The position numbers and the translations under genes are program-made. From NCBI RefSeq assembly GCF_011762045.1, contig NZ_JAASQS010000003.1, positions 186,001 to 250,000 on the forward strand: 64,000 bases of DNA, read 5' to 3'. Source of the stretch: Rhizomicrobium electricum. Lineage in GTDB: Bacteria > Pseudomonadota > Alphaproteobacteria > Micropepsales > Micropepsaceae. Below the pieces are notes generated by a model. That model worked only from the letters and a program-made list of their open reading frames with translations. It ran no database searches and was not told the origin of the DNA. This document shows, one piece after another, positions 24,109 to 32,926 of the stretch (positions within the stretch are counted from its first letter, which is position 1; each line of letters starts with the position of its first letter).

Positions 24109-25409
24109 ATCCGGCTCGCTTCGAAGGCTTGCTCCAAATCCCAGATCAAGTCATCCACGTCTTCCGTACCGATCGACAAACGGAGGGTTTCCGGCGTAAT
24201 CCCGGCATCGCGCTGCTGATCCGTATCGAGCTGGGCGTGGGTGATGGTCGCCGGATGGACAATCAGCGATTTGGAATCGCCGACATTGGCGAGGAATGAA
24301 AACACCTTCACGGCTTCGACGAGTTTTGCCGCCCGCGCCTCACCGCCCTTGACACCGAATGAAAAGATTGCGCCCGCGCCTTTCGGCAACAGGCGTTTTG
24401 CGAGATCGCGATACGGGCTCGATTTCAGGCCGGGATAACTCACCCACGCAACGTCGGGATGGCTTTCCAGAAATTCCGCAATCCGTTCGGCCGAGCGCAC
24501 CTGTCGCTCGACGCGGAACGACAGCGTCTCCAGTCCCATCAGCAACAAGAAAGCATTGAACGGCGACAGACACGCGCCCATATCGCGCAGGTACTGCAGC
24601 CGCGCCTTCATCACAAAGGCGAAATTGCCGATGCCGGGATAGGCGCTCCAGCGATCCCAATGCACCATGCCCTCAAGGGCCGGATCGGGCGTCGTGAAGC
24701 TGGGGAATTTGCCGTTCGCCCAATTGAAATTGCCGCCATCGACGATCAGCCCGCCGATCGAGTTGCCATGGCCGCCGATGTATTTCGTCGCCGAATGCAC
24801 CACGACATTGGTGCCATAGTCGAACGGCCGGAACAGATACGGCGTCGCAAATGTGTTGTCGACGATCAGCGGCACCCCCGCCTTCCCGGCAATACGGGCG
24901 ATTGCTTCGACGTCGATCAGATTGGCGCCGGGATTACCGATCGTCTCGATCAGGATCGCTTTGGTCTTGCCGGTGATTGCGGCCGCAAACGTTTCCGGCT
25001 GGTCGGGATCGGCGAACACGGTGTTGATGCCGTGCTTCGGTAACGTGTGGGCGAGAAGACTGAACGTGCCGCCGTATAAGGCACGGCTCGCCACCAGTTC
25101 GTCTCCGGCACCGGCAATATTGAGCACCGAATAAGTGATCGCCGCCATGCCGGAGGCGAGCGCCAACGCCGCCGTGCCGCCTTCGAGCGCCGCGATACGC
25201 TGCTCCAATACGTCCGTGGTGGGATTGCCCGTGCGCGAATATTCCCAGCCGAATTCGTCGATCGCGTTGATCGCCTTGGCGGTGGCGAAGTCCTTGAACA
25301 CGAATGAGGTCGATTGATAAATCGGCACGGCGCGGGCCCGCACCGCGCCGTCCAAAACGTGACCGGCATGAAGCTGCTGGGTATCAAATCCGAATTTGCG
25401 GGTCGTCAT
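24105..25409 (-). CDS. metY: O-acetylhomoserine sulfhydrylase (MetY-type)
   Basis: This PLP enzyme makes homocysteine from O-acetylhomoserine and sulfide. The 434-residue protein has the MetY-length insertion relative to cystathionine enzymes. The PLP lysine is Lys209 in VVVHSATKYIGGHG, and FGWEYSRTGNPTTDVLE and the closing LRLSIGTEDVDDLIWDLEQA are family hallmarks. It would supply homocysteine directly from sulfide. Genes upstream on the same strand are an AhpD-like protein and an aminotransferase. The start lies four bases after the AhpD-like stop. Confidence 0.93.
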   Translation of the reverse strand: MTTRKFGFDTQQLHAGHVLDGAVRARAVPIYQSTSFVFKDFATAKAINAIDEFGWEYSRTGNPTTDVLEQRIAALEGGTAALALASGMAAITYSVLNIAGAGDELVASRALYGGTFSLLAHTLPKHGINTVFADPDQPETFAAAITGKTKAILIETIGNPGANLIDVEAIARIAGKAGVPLIVDNTFATPYLFRPFDYGTNVVVHSATKYIGGHGNSIGGLIVDGGNFNWANGKFPSFTTPDPALEGMVHWDRWSAYPGIGNFAFVMKARLQYLRDMGACLSPFNAFLLLMGLETLSFRVERQVRSAERIAEFLESHPDVAWVSYPGLKSSPYRDLAKRLLPKGAGAIFSFGVKGGEARAAKLVEAVKVFSFLANVGDSKSLIVHPATITHAQLDTDQQRDAGITPETLRLSIGTEDVDDLIWDLEQAFEASRI

Positions 25410-25413
25410 GGTC

Positions 25414-25953
25414 TCACGCGAAGTAGGTTTCAGGGTCGACGTGATAGCCGTCGAGGGCGTCGTCCAACGGAATACGCAATGCGCTGTTGAACAGATTGTT
25501 CATGATCATCAATGTGCCGAAGACCGTCAACTCCACGATTTGCGGTGGCGTGAAGTATTTTTCCAGCTTGGCATAAAGATCGTCATTAACGCGGTTCGCG
25601 TCGCGGGCGAGTTGGCGGCCGAATGCGATCACGGTGGCATCGCGGTCGTCCAGCTTGAGGTTGTCGGGGTCTTCGCCCCACAACACGATCTCCTTCTTCA
25701 TGAACGAGGCACACAATTCACAGCGGTTCTCGCGGGAAATCGCGTCGCAAAACAGGATTGCCAGACGTTCACCGAGCCATGGCTTTACCGCCGCAAACAG
25801 CTCGTACCATTGCAAGATGGCGTCAATCGCCGCGGGCGACTGCAACGCCGCCGCCTTCATGTTGCTGATGGCGTGATGTTTGGCCACTTCGTCATAGGCG
25901 GCAAGCTGTTCCGGCGTGGCATTTTCACGGGTGACTGGAGGAATGCGGGTCAT
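25414..25953 (-). CDS. Carboxymuconolactone decarboxylase / AhpD-like protein
   Basis: This encodes 179 residues, all helical. A CELC motif (CxxC, about residues 83-86) sits in the position used by AhpD-like peroxidase-recycling proteins, with a helix rich in His/Glu before it. The chosen ATG at 25953 has GGGAGA upstream; a TTG seven codons earlier is less likely. It may reduce peroxides or thiols; CMD-fold proteins are diverse. Its place between an aminotransferase and metY suggests thiol chemistry, but no more can be said. Confidence 0.85.
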   Translation of the reverse strand: MTRIPPVTRENATPEQLAAYDEVAKHHAISNMKAAALQSPAAIDAILQWYELFAAVKPWLGERLAILFCDAISRENRCELCASFMKKEIVLWGEDPDNLKLDDRDATVIAFGRQLARDANRVNDDLYAKLEKYFTPPQIVELTVFGTLMIMNNLFNSALRIPLDDALDGYHVDPETYFA

Positions 25954-25970
25954 GATGGGTTCTCCCGAAC

Positions 25971-27359
25971 TCAAGCTTTAAAACGATCAAACGGTTGCGA
26001 CAGGGTGTCGATGACAATGGAGGCGATGCGGTCGAGCTCGTCCTCGGTCGCCGTCAGCGGCGGCGCAAGACACACCACATCGCTCAATACGCGCGTGCAG
26101 AGACCGCGCCGAAGCAGCTCGGCCTTGATCCGCGGGCCGACATTGGCGGCGCCGGGAAATGTCCGCTTGGTGGCGCGGTCTTCGACAAACTCGATGCCGG
26201 CAAGCAGCCCCTGCCCGCGCACATCGCCGATGTTGGGGTTATCGGCCAGTTCGGCCTGCAAGCGACGCAGAAATGCCGTGCCGACTTTTTCGGTACGCTC
26301 GATCAGGCCCTCTTTCTTCAGAACGCCGATGGTGGCGATGGCGACCGCACAACCGACCGGATGGCCGGAATACGTATAGCCGTGCCACCAGCGCTTGGCG
26401 GGCTCGGCGTGATCGAGCACGCCCTTGATACGGGCGGATACGCCGATACCGCCGAGCGGCACATAGCCGGAGGTGATACCTTTGGCGAACTGCACGATAT
26501 CCGGGTTGACGCCCCAATGCTCCAGGCCGAACCAGCGGCCGGTACGGCCGAAACCGGTAATGACGTCGTCGGCAATCAGCAAAACGTCATAGCGGTCGCA
26601 AATCGCGCGAATACGCGGGAAATAGTCATCCTGCGGCACCAGAATGCCGCCACCGCCACCCTGAACCGGCTCCGCAATGAAGGCGGCAACCGTTTCCGGT
26701 CCTTCGCGCAAAATCGCTTCTTCCAAAAGATCGGCGGCAGCCTGGCCTTGCGTCTTGAGCGGATTGGGATTGACGAAGCGATACGGGTACGGGCTTTCGA
26801 TGTGCAAGAAACCCGGCAAGCGCGGGCCGAAGCCGTCGGAAAACTCGTCAACACCGGTCGCGCTGGCCGAACCCACCGTCGAGCCGTGATAGGAGAGCTT
26901 GCGGGCAATGATCTTCGATTTTTCCAACCGGCCCTGAGCGCGCCAGAAATAGCGCGCCGTGCGGATGGACGTGTCGGTCGCCTCGCCGCCGCCGCTGGTG
27001 AAATAGAAGGCTTTGATCGAGGGATAAACAACGCCCGACAGAAGTTCCGAGAGTTCGATCACCGGGCGATGGCTGGAACCGGCATAGGCGGTGGCAAAAT
27101 CGAGCGTCTCAAGCTGGCGCGTTGCGGCCTCGATCAACTCCCGCCGGCCATGACCGAGACTGACATTCCACATGCCGGAGAGGCCATCGATGAAGCGCTC
27201 CCCAGCGTCATTGATGAGATAGATTCCTTCACCTTTCGTCCAGAGGAGCGGCTTTTCGTGCTCGGACGGATGGTGCTGCGGATGCAAAATATGCTGGTGA
27301 TCGATCGCGACAAGGCGATCGAACTCCGTCGCCGGTTCGGCGTTATTGGGATATGGCAT
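25971..27359 (-). CDS. Class III PLP-dependent aminotransferase (omega-amino acid type)
   Basis: This encodes 462 residues. The PLP lysine is Lys293 in FAKGITSGYVPLGG; ADDVITGFGRTG is the Asp/Gly cofactor loop and YFTSGGGEATDTSIRTAR the phosphate-binding part. Similar enzymes move the amino group of omega-amino acids, polyamines or beta-alanine to pyruvate. The start at 27359 begins the homologous N terminus (NNAEPATEFDRLVAIDHQH). It leads an operon with the AhpD-like gene and metY. Together with the beta-peptide-type P1 peptidase it could use beta-amino acids freed from peptides; this link is inferred. Confidence 0.9.
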   Translation of the reverse strand: MPYPNNAEPATEFDRLVAIDHQHILHPQHHPSEHEKPLLWTKGEGIYLINDAGERFIDGLSGMWNVSLGHGRRELIEAATRQLETLDFATAYAGSSHRPVIELSELLSGVVYPSIKAFYFTSGGGEATDTSIRTARYFWRAQGRLEKSKIIARKLSYHGSTVGSASATGVDEFSDGFGPRLPGFLHIESPYPYRFVNPNPLKTQGQAAADLLEEAILREGPETVAAFIAEPVQGGGGGILVPQDDYFPRIRAICDRYDVLLIADDVITGFGRTGRWFGLEHWGVNPDIVQFAKGITSGYVPLGGIGVSARIKGVLDHAEPAKRWWHGYTYSGHPVGCAVAIATIGVLKKEGLIERTEKVGTAFLRRLQAELADNPNIGDVRGQGLLAGIEFVEDRATKRTFPGAANVGPRIKAELLRRGLCTRVLSDVVCLAPPLTATEDELDRIASIVIDTLSQPFDRFKA

Positions 27360-27614
27360 GGGTGTCCTCGAAGGTATCGGGTCGGAGCGCGCGCCAGCGT
27401 TGGCTGTGCGTACGGGCGGCAGCGGCAAAATCCGGCGATGGCCTTAAGCCACCGCCCCGATACAGGGATCGGCCGATCCGGAAACGGCAGTTAAGTACAG
27501 CGCGAAGCCGGGAAATCCCGTCACATCTTTCCAGGATAAGTCCGAATTCGGCACGGCGGCATCCACGAGTGGTCGCTTCGACTTTGGCACAGCGCTTCGC
27601 TCCGTCAAGCAAAA
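27360..27614. other. Non-coding leader region of the aminotransferase operon
   Basis: Between the divergent aminotransferase and cbs genes about 400 bases carry no gene. This part is GC-rich, with a CCGAATTCGG palindrome near 27542-27551. I looked for a SAM- or SAH-type riboswitch in front of the metY-containing operon and did not recognise one. Confidence 0.4.
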
Positions 27615-27662
27615 TTGACTCTCCTTGGTGACATTTCTAGATATACTCTATCGATTAGGTAT
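27615..27662 (+). promoter_or_regulatory. Promoter and 20-bp operator-like dyad of the cbs operon
   Basis: TTGACT (27615-27620), 17 bases, TAGATA (27638-27643) make a good sigma-70-type promoter. Immediately after, ATAC-N3-ATCGAT-N3-GTAT (27643-27662) is a 20-bp dyad covering the probable transcription start, a classic repressor position. The word TCTATCGATT inside it recurs upstream of the TonB receptor gene at 30460-30469, and TACTCTATC recurs in the hydrolase/peptidase promoter region at 22992-23000. Confidence 0.55.
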
Positions 27663-27699
27663 TGTATTGCAGAATTTGCGTCAGCATGGCCTTGAGCGT

Positions 27700-27721
27700 G
27701 CCGCAGGCTCCCGCCTGCGGC
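27700..27721 (+). promoter_or_regulatory. Hairpin in the cbs leader
   Basis: GCCGCAGGC-TCCC-GCCTGCGGC is a perfect 9-bp stem with a 4-base loop, 37 bases before the cbs start. There is no T-run. It could tune mRNA stability or translation. It is also readable in frame with cbs, so a longer N terminus from ATG 27686 is possible. Confidence 0.4.
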
Positions 27722-27757
27722 GCGAGCTTGGCCGCGTATCTCCTGAATGAGGAACCC

Positions 27758-29149
27758 ATGAGCCAGCCTCTGCGCCAGCCCGTCCATTCGACTCTCGATC
27801 TCATCGGCAACACCCCGCTGGTTGAGATCAATCACGTCGATACGGGCCGATGCCGTCTGTTCGTAAAGCTGGAAAGCCAAAATCCCGGCGGATCGATCAA
27901 GGATCGCATCGCCCTTTCGATGATCGAAGCGGCCGAACAAAGCCACAAGCTGAAGCCGGGCGGAACCATCGTCGAAGCCACGGCCGGCAACACCGGCATC
28001 GGCTTGGCGCAGGTCGGCGTCTTGAAGGGCTATCGGCTTCTTCTGGTGGTGCCCGACAAAATGGCGCGCGAGAAGATCGAGCATTTGCGCGCCCTCGGTG
28101 CCGAAGTGGTCGTGACCCGTTCCGACGTCGGCAAGGGCCATCCCGATTATTATCAGGACAAGGCCAAGAAGCTGGCCGCTGGCCTGCCGCACAGCTACTA
28201 CATCAACCAGTTCGCCAATCCCGCCAATCCGGCTGCGCATGAGCGCACCACCGCACCCGAGATCTGGGAGCAAATGGAGCACGACATCGACGCGGTGGTG
28301 GTCGGCGTCGGATCCGGCGGGACCCTCTCCGGCATCGGACGTTATATGAAGCGCGTTTCGCCCAAGACCAAGATGGTGCTGGCCGACCCCGAAGGCTCCG
28401 TGCTGGCGCCGTTCATCAAAACCGGCGAGATGATCGAGGCCGGCTCCTGGGCGGTGGAAGGCATCGGCGAAGACTTCATTCCACCCAACGCCGATCTATC
28501 CCTGGTCGCGGAAGCCTATTCGATTTCCGACAAGGACAGCATCGATGCGGCACGTCTTTTGCTGTCGCGCGAAGGCATTCTGGCGGGTTCGTCGTCGGGG
28601 ACTCTGTTTGCCGCCGCATTGCGCTACTGCCGCGAACAAACCGAGGAAAAACGCGTCGTCACGCTCGTTTGCGATAACGGCAACAAATATCTCTCCAAGG
28701 TCTACAATGACTACTGGGCGTTCGAACAAGGCATTCACAAACGCACCCTTAAAGGCGATTTGCGCGATGTCATCTCCACCCGGTTCGAGAGCGGTGGCGC
28801 GGTAACCGTCGGACCGGATGAAACGCTGTTGATCGCCTACAACCGCATGCGCGGCGCGGACGTTTCCCAGCTTCCGGTGATGGACGGCGGCCGGCTGGTC
28901 GGCATTCTCGACGAGAGCGACATCCTCGCCGCGGTGGAAGGCTACGAATACGGCCGCGCCGACCGCTTCGCCAAACCGGTCAGTTCGGCCATGTCGAGAG
29001 GCCTGCAGATCGTGCAAATCGGCGATCCACTGGATTCCCTGCTGCCGATTTTCGCCCGCGATCGCGTCGCCCTCGTCTGCGACAAGGATCGCTTCGTCGG
29101 CCTCATCACCCGCATGGACCTCATCAATTATCTCAGGCTGCACGCATGA
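27758..29149 (+). CDS. cbs: Cystathionine beta-synthase with C-terminal CBS domains
   Basis: It joins serine and homocysteine to cystathionine, the first step of reverse transsulfuration. The 463-residue protein has the PLP lysine Lys48 in NPGGSIKDR, the ATAGNTGIGLA substrate loop, VGVGSGGTLSG for PLP phosphate and GSSSGT. Two CBS (Bateman) modules occupy about 335-463 (QLPVMDGGRLVGILDESD, ALVCDKDRFVGLITRMDL); in some relatives these bind S-adenosylmethionine or AMP. The heme-binding N terminus of animal CBS is absent. It is coupled to the lyase gene by a four-base overlap. The start at 27758 has TGAGGA upstream. Confidence 0.93.
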   Translation: MSQPLRQPVHSTLDLIGNTPLVEINHVDTGRCRLFVKLESQNPGGSIKDRIALSMIEAAEQSHKLKPGGTIVEATAGNTGIGLAQVGVLKGYRLLLVVPDKMAREKIEHLRALGAEVVVTRSDVGKGHPDYYQDKAKKLAAGLPHSYYINQFANPANPAAHERTTAPEIWEQMEHDIDAVVVGVGSGGTLSGIGRYMKRVSPKTKMVLADPEGSVLAPFIKTGEMIEAGSWAVEGIGEDFIPPNADLSLVAEAYSISDKDSIDAARLLLSREGILAGSSSGTLFAAALRYCREQTEEKRVVTLVCDNGNKYLSKVYNDYWAFEQGIHKRTLKGDLRDVISTRFESGGAVTVGPDETLLIAYNRMRGADVSQLPVMDGGRLVGILDESDILAAVEGYEYGRADRFAKPVSSAMSRGLQIVQIGDPLDSLLPIFARDRVALVCDKDRFVGLITRMDLINYLRLHA

Positions 29150-30312
29150 CCACGTCCAATCGCCTCGCCTTCGCCACCCGCGCCATCCACGCCGGGCAGC
29201 ACCACGATCCCTCGACCGGCGCCGTGATCGTGCCGATCTACGCGACCTCGACCTATGCCCAGGAAAGTCCGGGCGTGAACAAAGGGTACGACTACTCGCG
29301 TACCGCCAATCCGACCCGCATGGCGTTCGAACGCTGCATCGCCGATCTTGAAAGCGGCATTCAAGGCTATGCCTTCTCGTCCGGCTTGGCCGCCGAAGGA
29401 ACCGTGCTGGAACTGCTCAATGCCGGCGATCACGTCATCGCTAGCGACGACATCTATGGCGGCTCGTTCCGCTTGTTCGACAAGGTGCGACGTCGGTCGG
29501 CCGGGCTCGACTTCAGTTTTGTCGATCTGTCCGATATCGATGCGGTGGAAGCCGCGGTCAAACCCAACACCAAACTGATCTGGGTCGAGACCCCGACCAA
29601 CCCGCTGCTCAAAATCGTCGATCTCAATGCCATCGCGGCGCTGGCCAAACGGCACGGCATCATCACGGTGGCCGACAACACCTTTGCCAGTCCTTATGTC
29701 CAGCGGCCGCTGGAACACGGTTTCGACATCGTCGTGCACTCGACCACCAAATACATCAACGGCCATTCCGACATCGTCGGCGGCGTGGCCGTGGTGGGTG
29801 AAAATCTCGACCTCGCCCAGCGGCTCGCTTTCCTCCACAACGCGGTCGGCAGCATCGCCAGCCCGTTCGACAGTTTTCTTGCCCATCGCGGCGCCAAGAC
29901 ACTTGCGCTGCGCATGGAGCGACACTGCTACAGCGCGCTTGAAATCGCGCGCTTCCTCGACAGCCATCGTGCGGTGAGAAAGGTGATTTATCCCGGTCTG
30001 CCGCATCATCCGCAACATGCGCTCGCCAAGCGGCAAATGCGCGGCTTCGGCGGCATGGTGACGGTCGAGCTTGATCGCGACCTTGCCACTACGCGTCGGT
30101 TCCTCGAACGCTGCCAGCTCTTTACTCTGGCAGAAAGCCTCGGCGGGGTCGAAAGCCTGATCGAACATCCCGCGATCATGACCCACGCCACCATCCCAGC
30201 GGAGCAACGTCAGAAGCTCGGAATTTCGGATTCGCTGGTGCGCCTCTCGGTCGGCATCGAGGATACCGACGATCTTGTCGCCGATCTCGAACAGGCGCTG
30301 GCCAAAGCCTGA
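29146..30312 (+). CDS. Cystathionine gamma-lyase / gamma-synthase family enzyme
   Basis: This encodes 388 residues. The PLP lysine is Lys202 in VVHSTTKYINGHSD. YDYSRTANPTRMAFE and the ending ESLIEHPAIMTHATIPAEQRQ..SDSLVRLSVGIED are the family signatures. Paired directly with CBS, it most likely cleaves cystathionine to cysteine, 2-oxobutyrate and ammonia; gamma-synthase (MetB) activity cannot be ruled out from sequence. The operon would turn methionine sulfur into cysteine and may release H2S as a side reaction. It starts inside the cbs stop (ATGA). Confidence 0.93.
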   Translation: MTTSNRLAFATRAIHAGQHHDPSTGAVIVPIYATSTYAQESPGVNKGYDYSRTANPTRMAFERCIADLESGIQGYAFSSGLAAEGTVLELLNAGDHVIASDDIYGGSFRLFDKVRRRSAGLDFSFVDLSDIDAVEAAVKPNTKLIWVETPTNPLLKIVDLNAIAALAKRHGIITVADNTFASPYVQRPLEHGFDIVVHSTTKYINGHSDIVGGVAVVGENLDLAQRLAFLHNAVGSIASPFDSFLAHRGAKTLALRMERHCYSALEIARFLDSHRAVRKVIYPGLPHHPQHALAKRQMRGFGGMVTVELDRDLATTRRFLERCQLFTLAESLGGVESLIEHPAIMTHATIPAEQRQKLGISDSLVRLSVGIEDTDDLVADLEQALAKA

Positions 30313-30340
30313 TTAGTGCACATTTACGTTGAACAAGATG

Positions 30341-30377
30341 AGCCGCACGGTCGGATGATCGTTGCGGCTTTCTCTTT
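30341..30377 (+). terminator. Intrinsic terminator after the cbs operon
   Basis: AGCCGCA (30341-30347) pairs with TGCGGCT (30363-30369), with partial pairing in the loop, and is followed by TTCTCTTT. It lies 28 bp after the lyase stop. Confidence 0.55.
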
Positions 30378-30459
30378 GCGTCCATTGTACAGCTGTCGCA
30401 AATGCGCAACGGAGAAAATACAGAAATTTTGTGTACATGGGCGTCATTATTTCTATTTG

Positions 30460-30469
30460 TCTATCGATT
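30460..30469 (+). promoter_or_regulatory. TCTATCGATT motif upstream of the TonB receptor gene
   Basis: The 10-mer matches the operator-like dyad of the cbs promoter. The surroundings are AT-rich (TTTAATATACTAA), as in a promoter, 58 bp before the receptor start. It suggests that the receptor may share a regulator with cbs. Confidence 0.35.
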
Positions 30470-30527
30470 TAATATACTAACCACGAACTACAGAATCATG
30501 TATGTTAAATGTGAGGGGTATAGACGA

Positions 30528-32759
30528 ATGAAGCGTGCACTTCTTGGAACCACCGCCGTGGTTCTGGTCTTCGGGTTGGGCGTGCCGGCGGTTGCCCAGG
30601 ATTACGTCAAGGTAGCCGATGCCTCCGACGGCAAAGGCAGCAGAATCGAGTCCGTGACCGTCACGGCGCAGAAACGGGTGCAGAAGGCGCAGGATGTCGG
30701 CATCGCACTGAGCGTGCTGACGCCGGAGGACCTTGACGCCAAGAACATCAAGACGGTCAACCAGCTTCAGTATTCGGTGCCGAATTTCGAATCCATTCCC
30801 GCCTTCGGCAGCGGTCAAGTGTGGTTCCGTCTGCGCGGCGTGGGCTTCAACACCTATAGCTCCAACAATTCGTCCACCGTCGCCGTCTATGTCGATGAAG
30901 TCGCCTATCCGGTTTCGGCATCGACGCAGGGCCTGCTCTACGACGTATCGCGGGTGGAAGTGCTGCGCGGACCGCAGGGTACGCTCTATGGCCGCAACAC
31001 GACCGGCGGCGCCATCAATTTCGTTACCAACAAGCCGACCGATACCTATACGGCGGGCGTCGAACTCGACTACGGCTCGCATCACGAATTCAAAGGCGAA
31101 GGTTATGTTTCCGGACCGATCGCCGACGGATTGAAATTCCGCCTCTCCGCCGTGACCGATGAAGGCGGCGCGTGGCAGAAAAACCGCACCACCGGTCAAA
31201 GCCTCGGGTCCAAGGATCAGGCGGCCTTTCGCGGTCAGCTCGAATGGGATGCGAACGGCTGGCTGAATTTCCTGCTGGCTGCCAATTGGAGCTACGATCA
31301 CTCGGAGCCCGTGGGACCGCACCGTTTCACCGCCGTCGGAGCCCAACCGGCCGACACCTTCGTCAAGGCGACCGACTGGGGCGGCTCGACCGTTTTCCAG
31401 AGCCTGACCGGCATCACGACCACCGAAAAGCCGTTCCACAATTCGCAGAACCAAGGCATCAGCCTGCACACCAACGCCGATCTCGGCTTTGCCACGTTGA
31501 CCGCAATCACGTCGTGGAATTTCCTGCGCCGGCGGGAATTCAACGATTGGGATGCCTCGTCCTACGCCTACGCCGGCACCTATTTCGACACCAGAGCCGG
31601 CGTGTTCTCGCAGGAGCTACGCCTGGCTTCGAAGGATTCCGGAGCGCTGTCGTGGCTGGCGGGCATCTACTATTCGAATGAGAAGATCGACGAACACTTC
31701 TATTCCGATTTCTGGGACATCTGGGCGTTCGCGGCGCAGACGACCTACCAGCAATATGTCAATTCCGTCGCCGCCTACGCGCAGGTCGAATATGCCTTCA
31801 ACGATCAGTGGAAACTGACCGGAGGCCTGCGCGCCGAAAGCGAAGTACGCAAACAGGAGAATTATATCACCCGCGCGCTGAATGGCGTCGGTCTGCCGCT
31901 GCAAGACTATGGCACGCCGTCCAACAAGCGCCTCGTCGCCGATCCGCTGACCGGCAAAGCCGAACTGGACTACAAGCCGATCGACAACGCCCTTATCTAT
32001 GCCAGCGTCAGCTACGGCGTGAAGTCGGGAGGGTTCACCGCCTACAACGTGCCGAACACGCAGGTTCTGGACCCCGCCAAGCCGGAAAACATCTGGGCCT
32101 ACGAAGGCGGCTTCAAGACTTCCTGGTTGAACGATACGCTCCAGCTCAACGGCGCCGCCTTCTATTACGACTACCATAACCAGCAGGTGCAATCGATCAT
32201 CTGGGTACCGACCTACGGCGCCATCGGCTCGCTGGTGAACGCCAAGAAGTCCCACATCTACGGCGTCGAACTGGAAGGCCTTTGGCATCCGACCTCCGCC
32301 CTCACCCTGTCGCAGTATTTCGGCTTCAAGGAAGGCGAGTTCGATACTTTCGACAATTACGTGTCGAGCGCCGCCTCCAAGGCTGCCGGTCATCAGGTCT
32401 ATACCGACATTTCCGGCACCAAGGAGCCGATCCCGAAAATCAGCTACGGCGGTTCGGTATCCTACCGCATCGATCTCGGCGATTTCGATCTCGAGCCGGA
32501 GTTCAACTACGCCTATCGCGACCGCGAAGGTTCGCTGCTCACCGTGGCGCACATCGATTCCTATTGGCTCGCCAACGCCAATCTGACGTTGTCGCCGAAG
32601 ACGGGCCCGTGGGAATTGTCTCTCTATGGACGCAACATCTTCAATTCGCGCTACGACCTCTCCCACAACTACTTCGTGGCGTTGAGCGCGGGTCAGGTCA
32701 ACATCGCCACCTCGGGCGAACCGGCGACTTTCGGCGTGCGGGCAAAGTACCGCTACTGA
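30528..32759 (+). CDS. TonB-dependent outer-membrane receptor
   Basis: This encodes 743 residues. A signal peptide (1-22, ending PAVAQ) is followed by a TonB-box-like ESVTVTAQKR at about 42-51, a plug with LRGPQGTLYGRNTTGGAINFVTNKP near 145 and a 22-strand barrel ending GVRAKYRY. The type is the general CirA-like/RbtA-like one, without an STN signalling domain. No iron-box is evident upstream. Its position after the cbs operon and the shared TCTATCGATT motif hint at uptake of a sulfur-containing or cobalamin-like compound; the substrate is truly unknown. The start at 30528 follows GAGGGG. Confidence 0.92.
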   Translation: MKRALLGTTAVVLVFGLGVPAVAQDYVKVADASDGKGSRIESVTVTAQKRVQKAQDVGIALSVLTPEDLDAKNIKTVNQLQYSVPNFESIPAFGSGQVWFRLRGVGFNTYSSNNSSTVAVYVDEVAYPVSASTQGLLYDVSRVEVLRGPQGTLYGRNTTGGAINFVTNKPTDTYTAGVELDYGSHHEFKGEGYVSGPIADGLKFRLSAVTDEGGAWQKNRTTGQSLGSKDQAAFRGQLEWDANGWLNFLLAANWSYDHSEPVGPHRFTAVGAQPADTFVKATDWGGSTVFQSLTGITTTEKPFHNSQNQGISLHTNADLGFATLTAITSWNFLRRREFNDWDASSYAYAGTYFDTRAGVFSQELRLASKDSGALSWLAGIYYSNEKIDEHFYSDFWDIWAFAAQTTYQQYVNSVAAYAQVEYAFNDQWKLTGGLRAESEVRKQENYITRALNGVGLPLQDYGTPSNKRLVADPLTGKAELDYKPIDNALIYASVSYGVKSGGFTAYNVPNTQVLDPAKPENIWAYEGGFKTSWLNDTLQLNGAAFYYDYHNQQVQSIIWVPTYGAIGSLVNAKKSHIYGVELEGLWHPTSALTLSQYFGFKEGEFDTFDNYVSSAASKAAGHQVYTDISGTKEPIPKISYGGSVSYRIDLGDFDLEPEFNYAYRDREGSLLTVAHIDSYWLANANLTLSPKTGPWELSLYGRNIFNSRYDLSHNYFVALSAGQVNIATSGEPATFGVRAKYRY

Positions 32760-32804
32760 GCGAGACAGAGCCTGCCGTTCGCAGGTCATTGCTCTTCCAT
32801 GTGG

Positions 32805-32838
32805 AAAAGGGGACCGCTATTCGCGGCCCCCTTTTTTT
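32805..32838 (+). terminator. Strong intrinsic terminator after the TonB receptor gene
   Basis: AAAAGGGGaCCGC - TATTC - GCGGcCCCCTTTTTTT: a stem of about 13 bp with one mismatch, directly followed by the T tract. It lies 46 bp after the stop codon. Confidence 0.88.
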
Positions 32839-32870
32839 GACGAGAAAGGCACCCCGGCGCGCTCGAAGTC

Positions 32871-32913
32871 TTGACTCTCATCCGACCTATGCCTATATGC
32901 GCTTAAACGCATA
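32871..32913 (+). promoter_or_regulatory. arsR promoter with overlapping ArsR operator
   Basis: TTGACT (32871-32876), 17 bases, TATATG (32894-32899). The dyad TATGCG-N6-CGCATA (32896-32913) covers the -10 box and start point, the pattern of an ArsR-type autorepressed promoter. The arsR ATG follows 14 bases later. Confidence 0.7.
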
Positions 32914-32926
32914 GGCGGTAAAACGC

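Noticed and set aside
25410..27614. SAM- or SAH-responsive riboswitch before the metY operon
   Set aside because: I searched both the short gap before metY and the leader of the aminotransferase operon. No SAM-II or SAH-type pattern stood out. A covariance-model search would settle it.
27686..27757. Longer cbs reading from ATG 27686 or earlier
   Set aside because: The added residues are low in similarity to CBS N termini and overlap a strong hairpin. The ATG at 27758 has a better ribosome site. It is not fully excluded.
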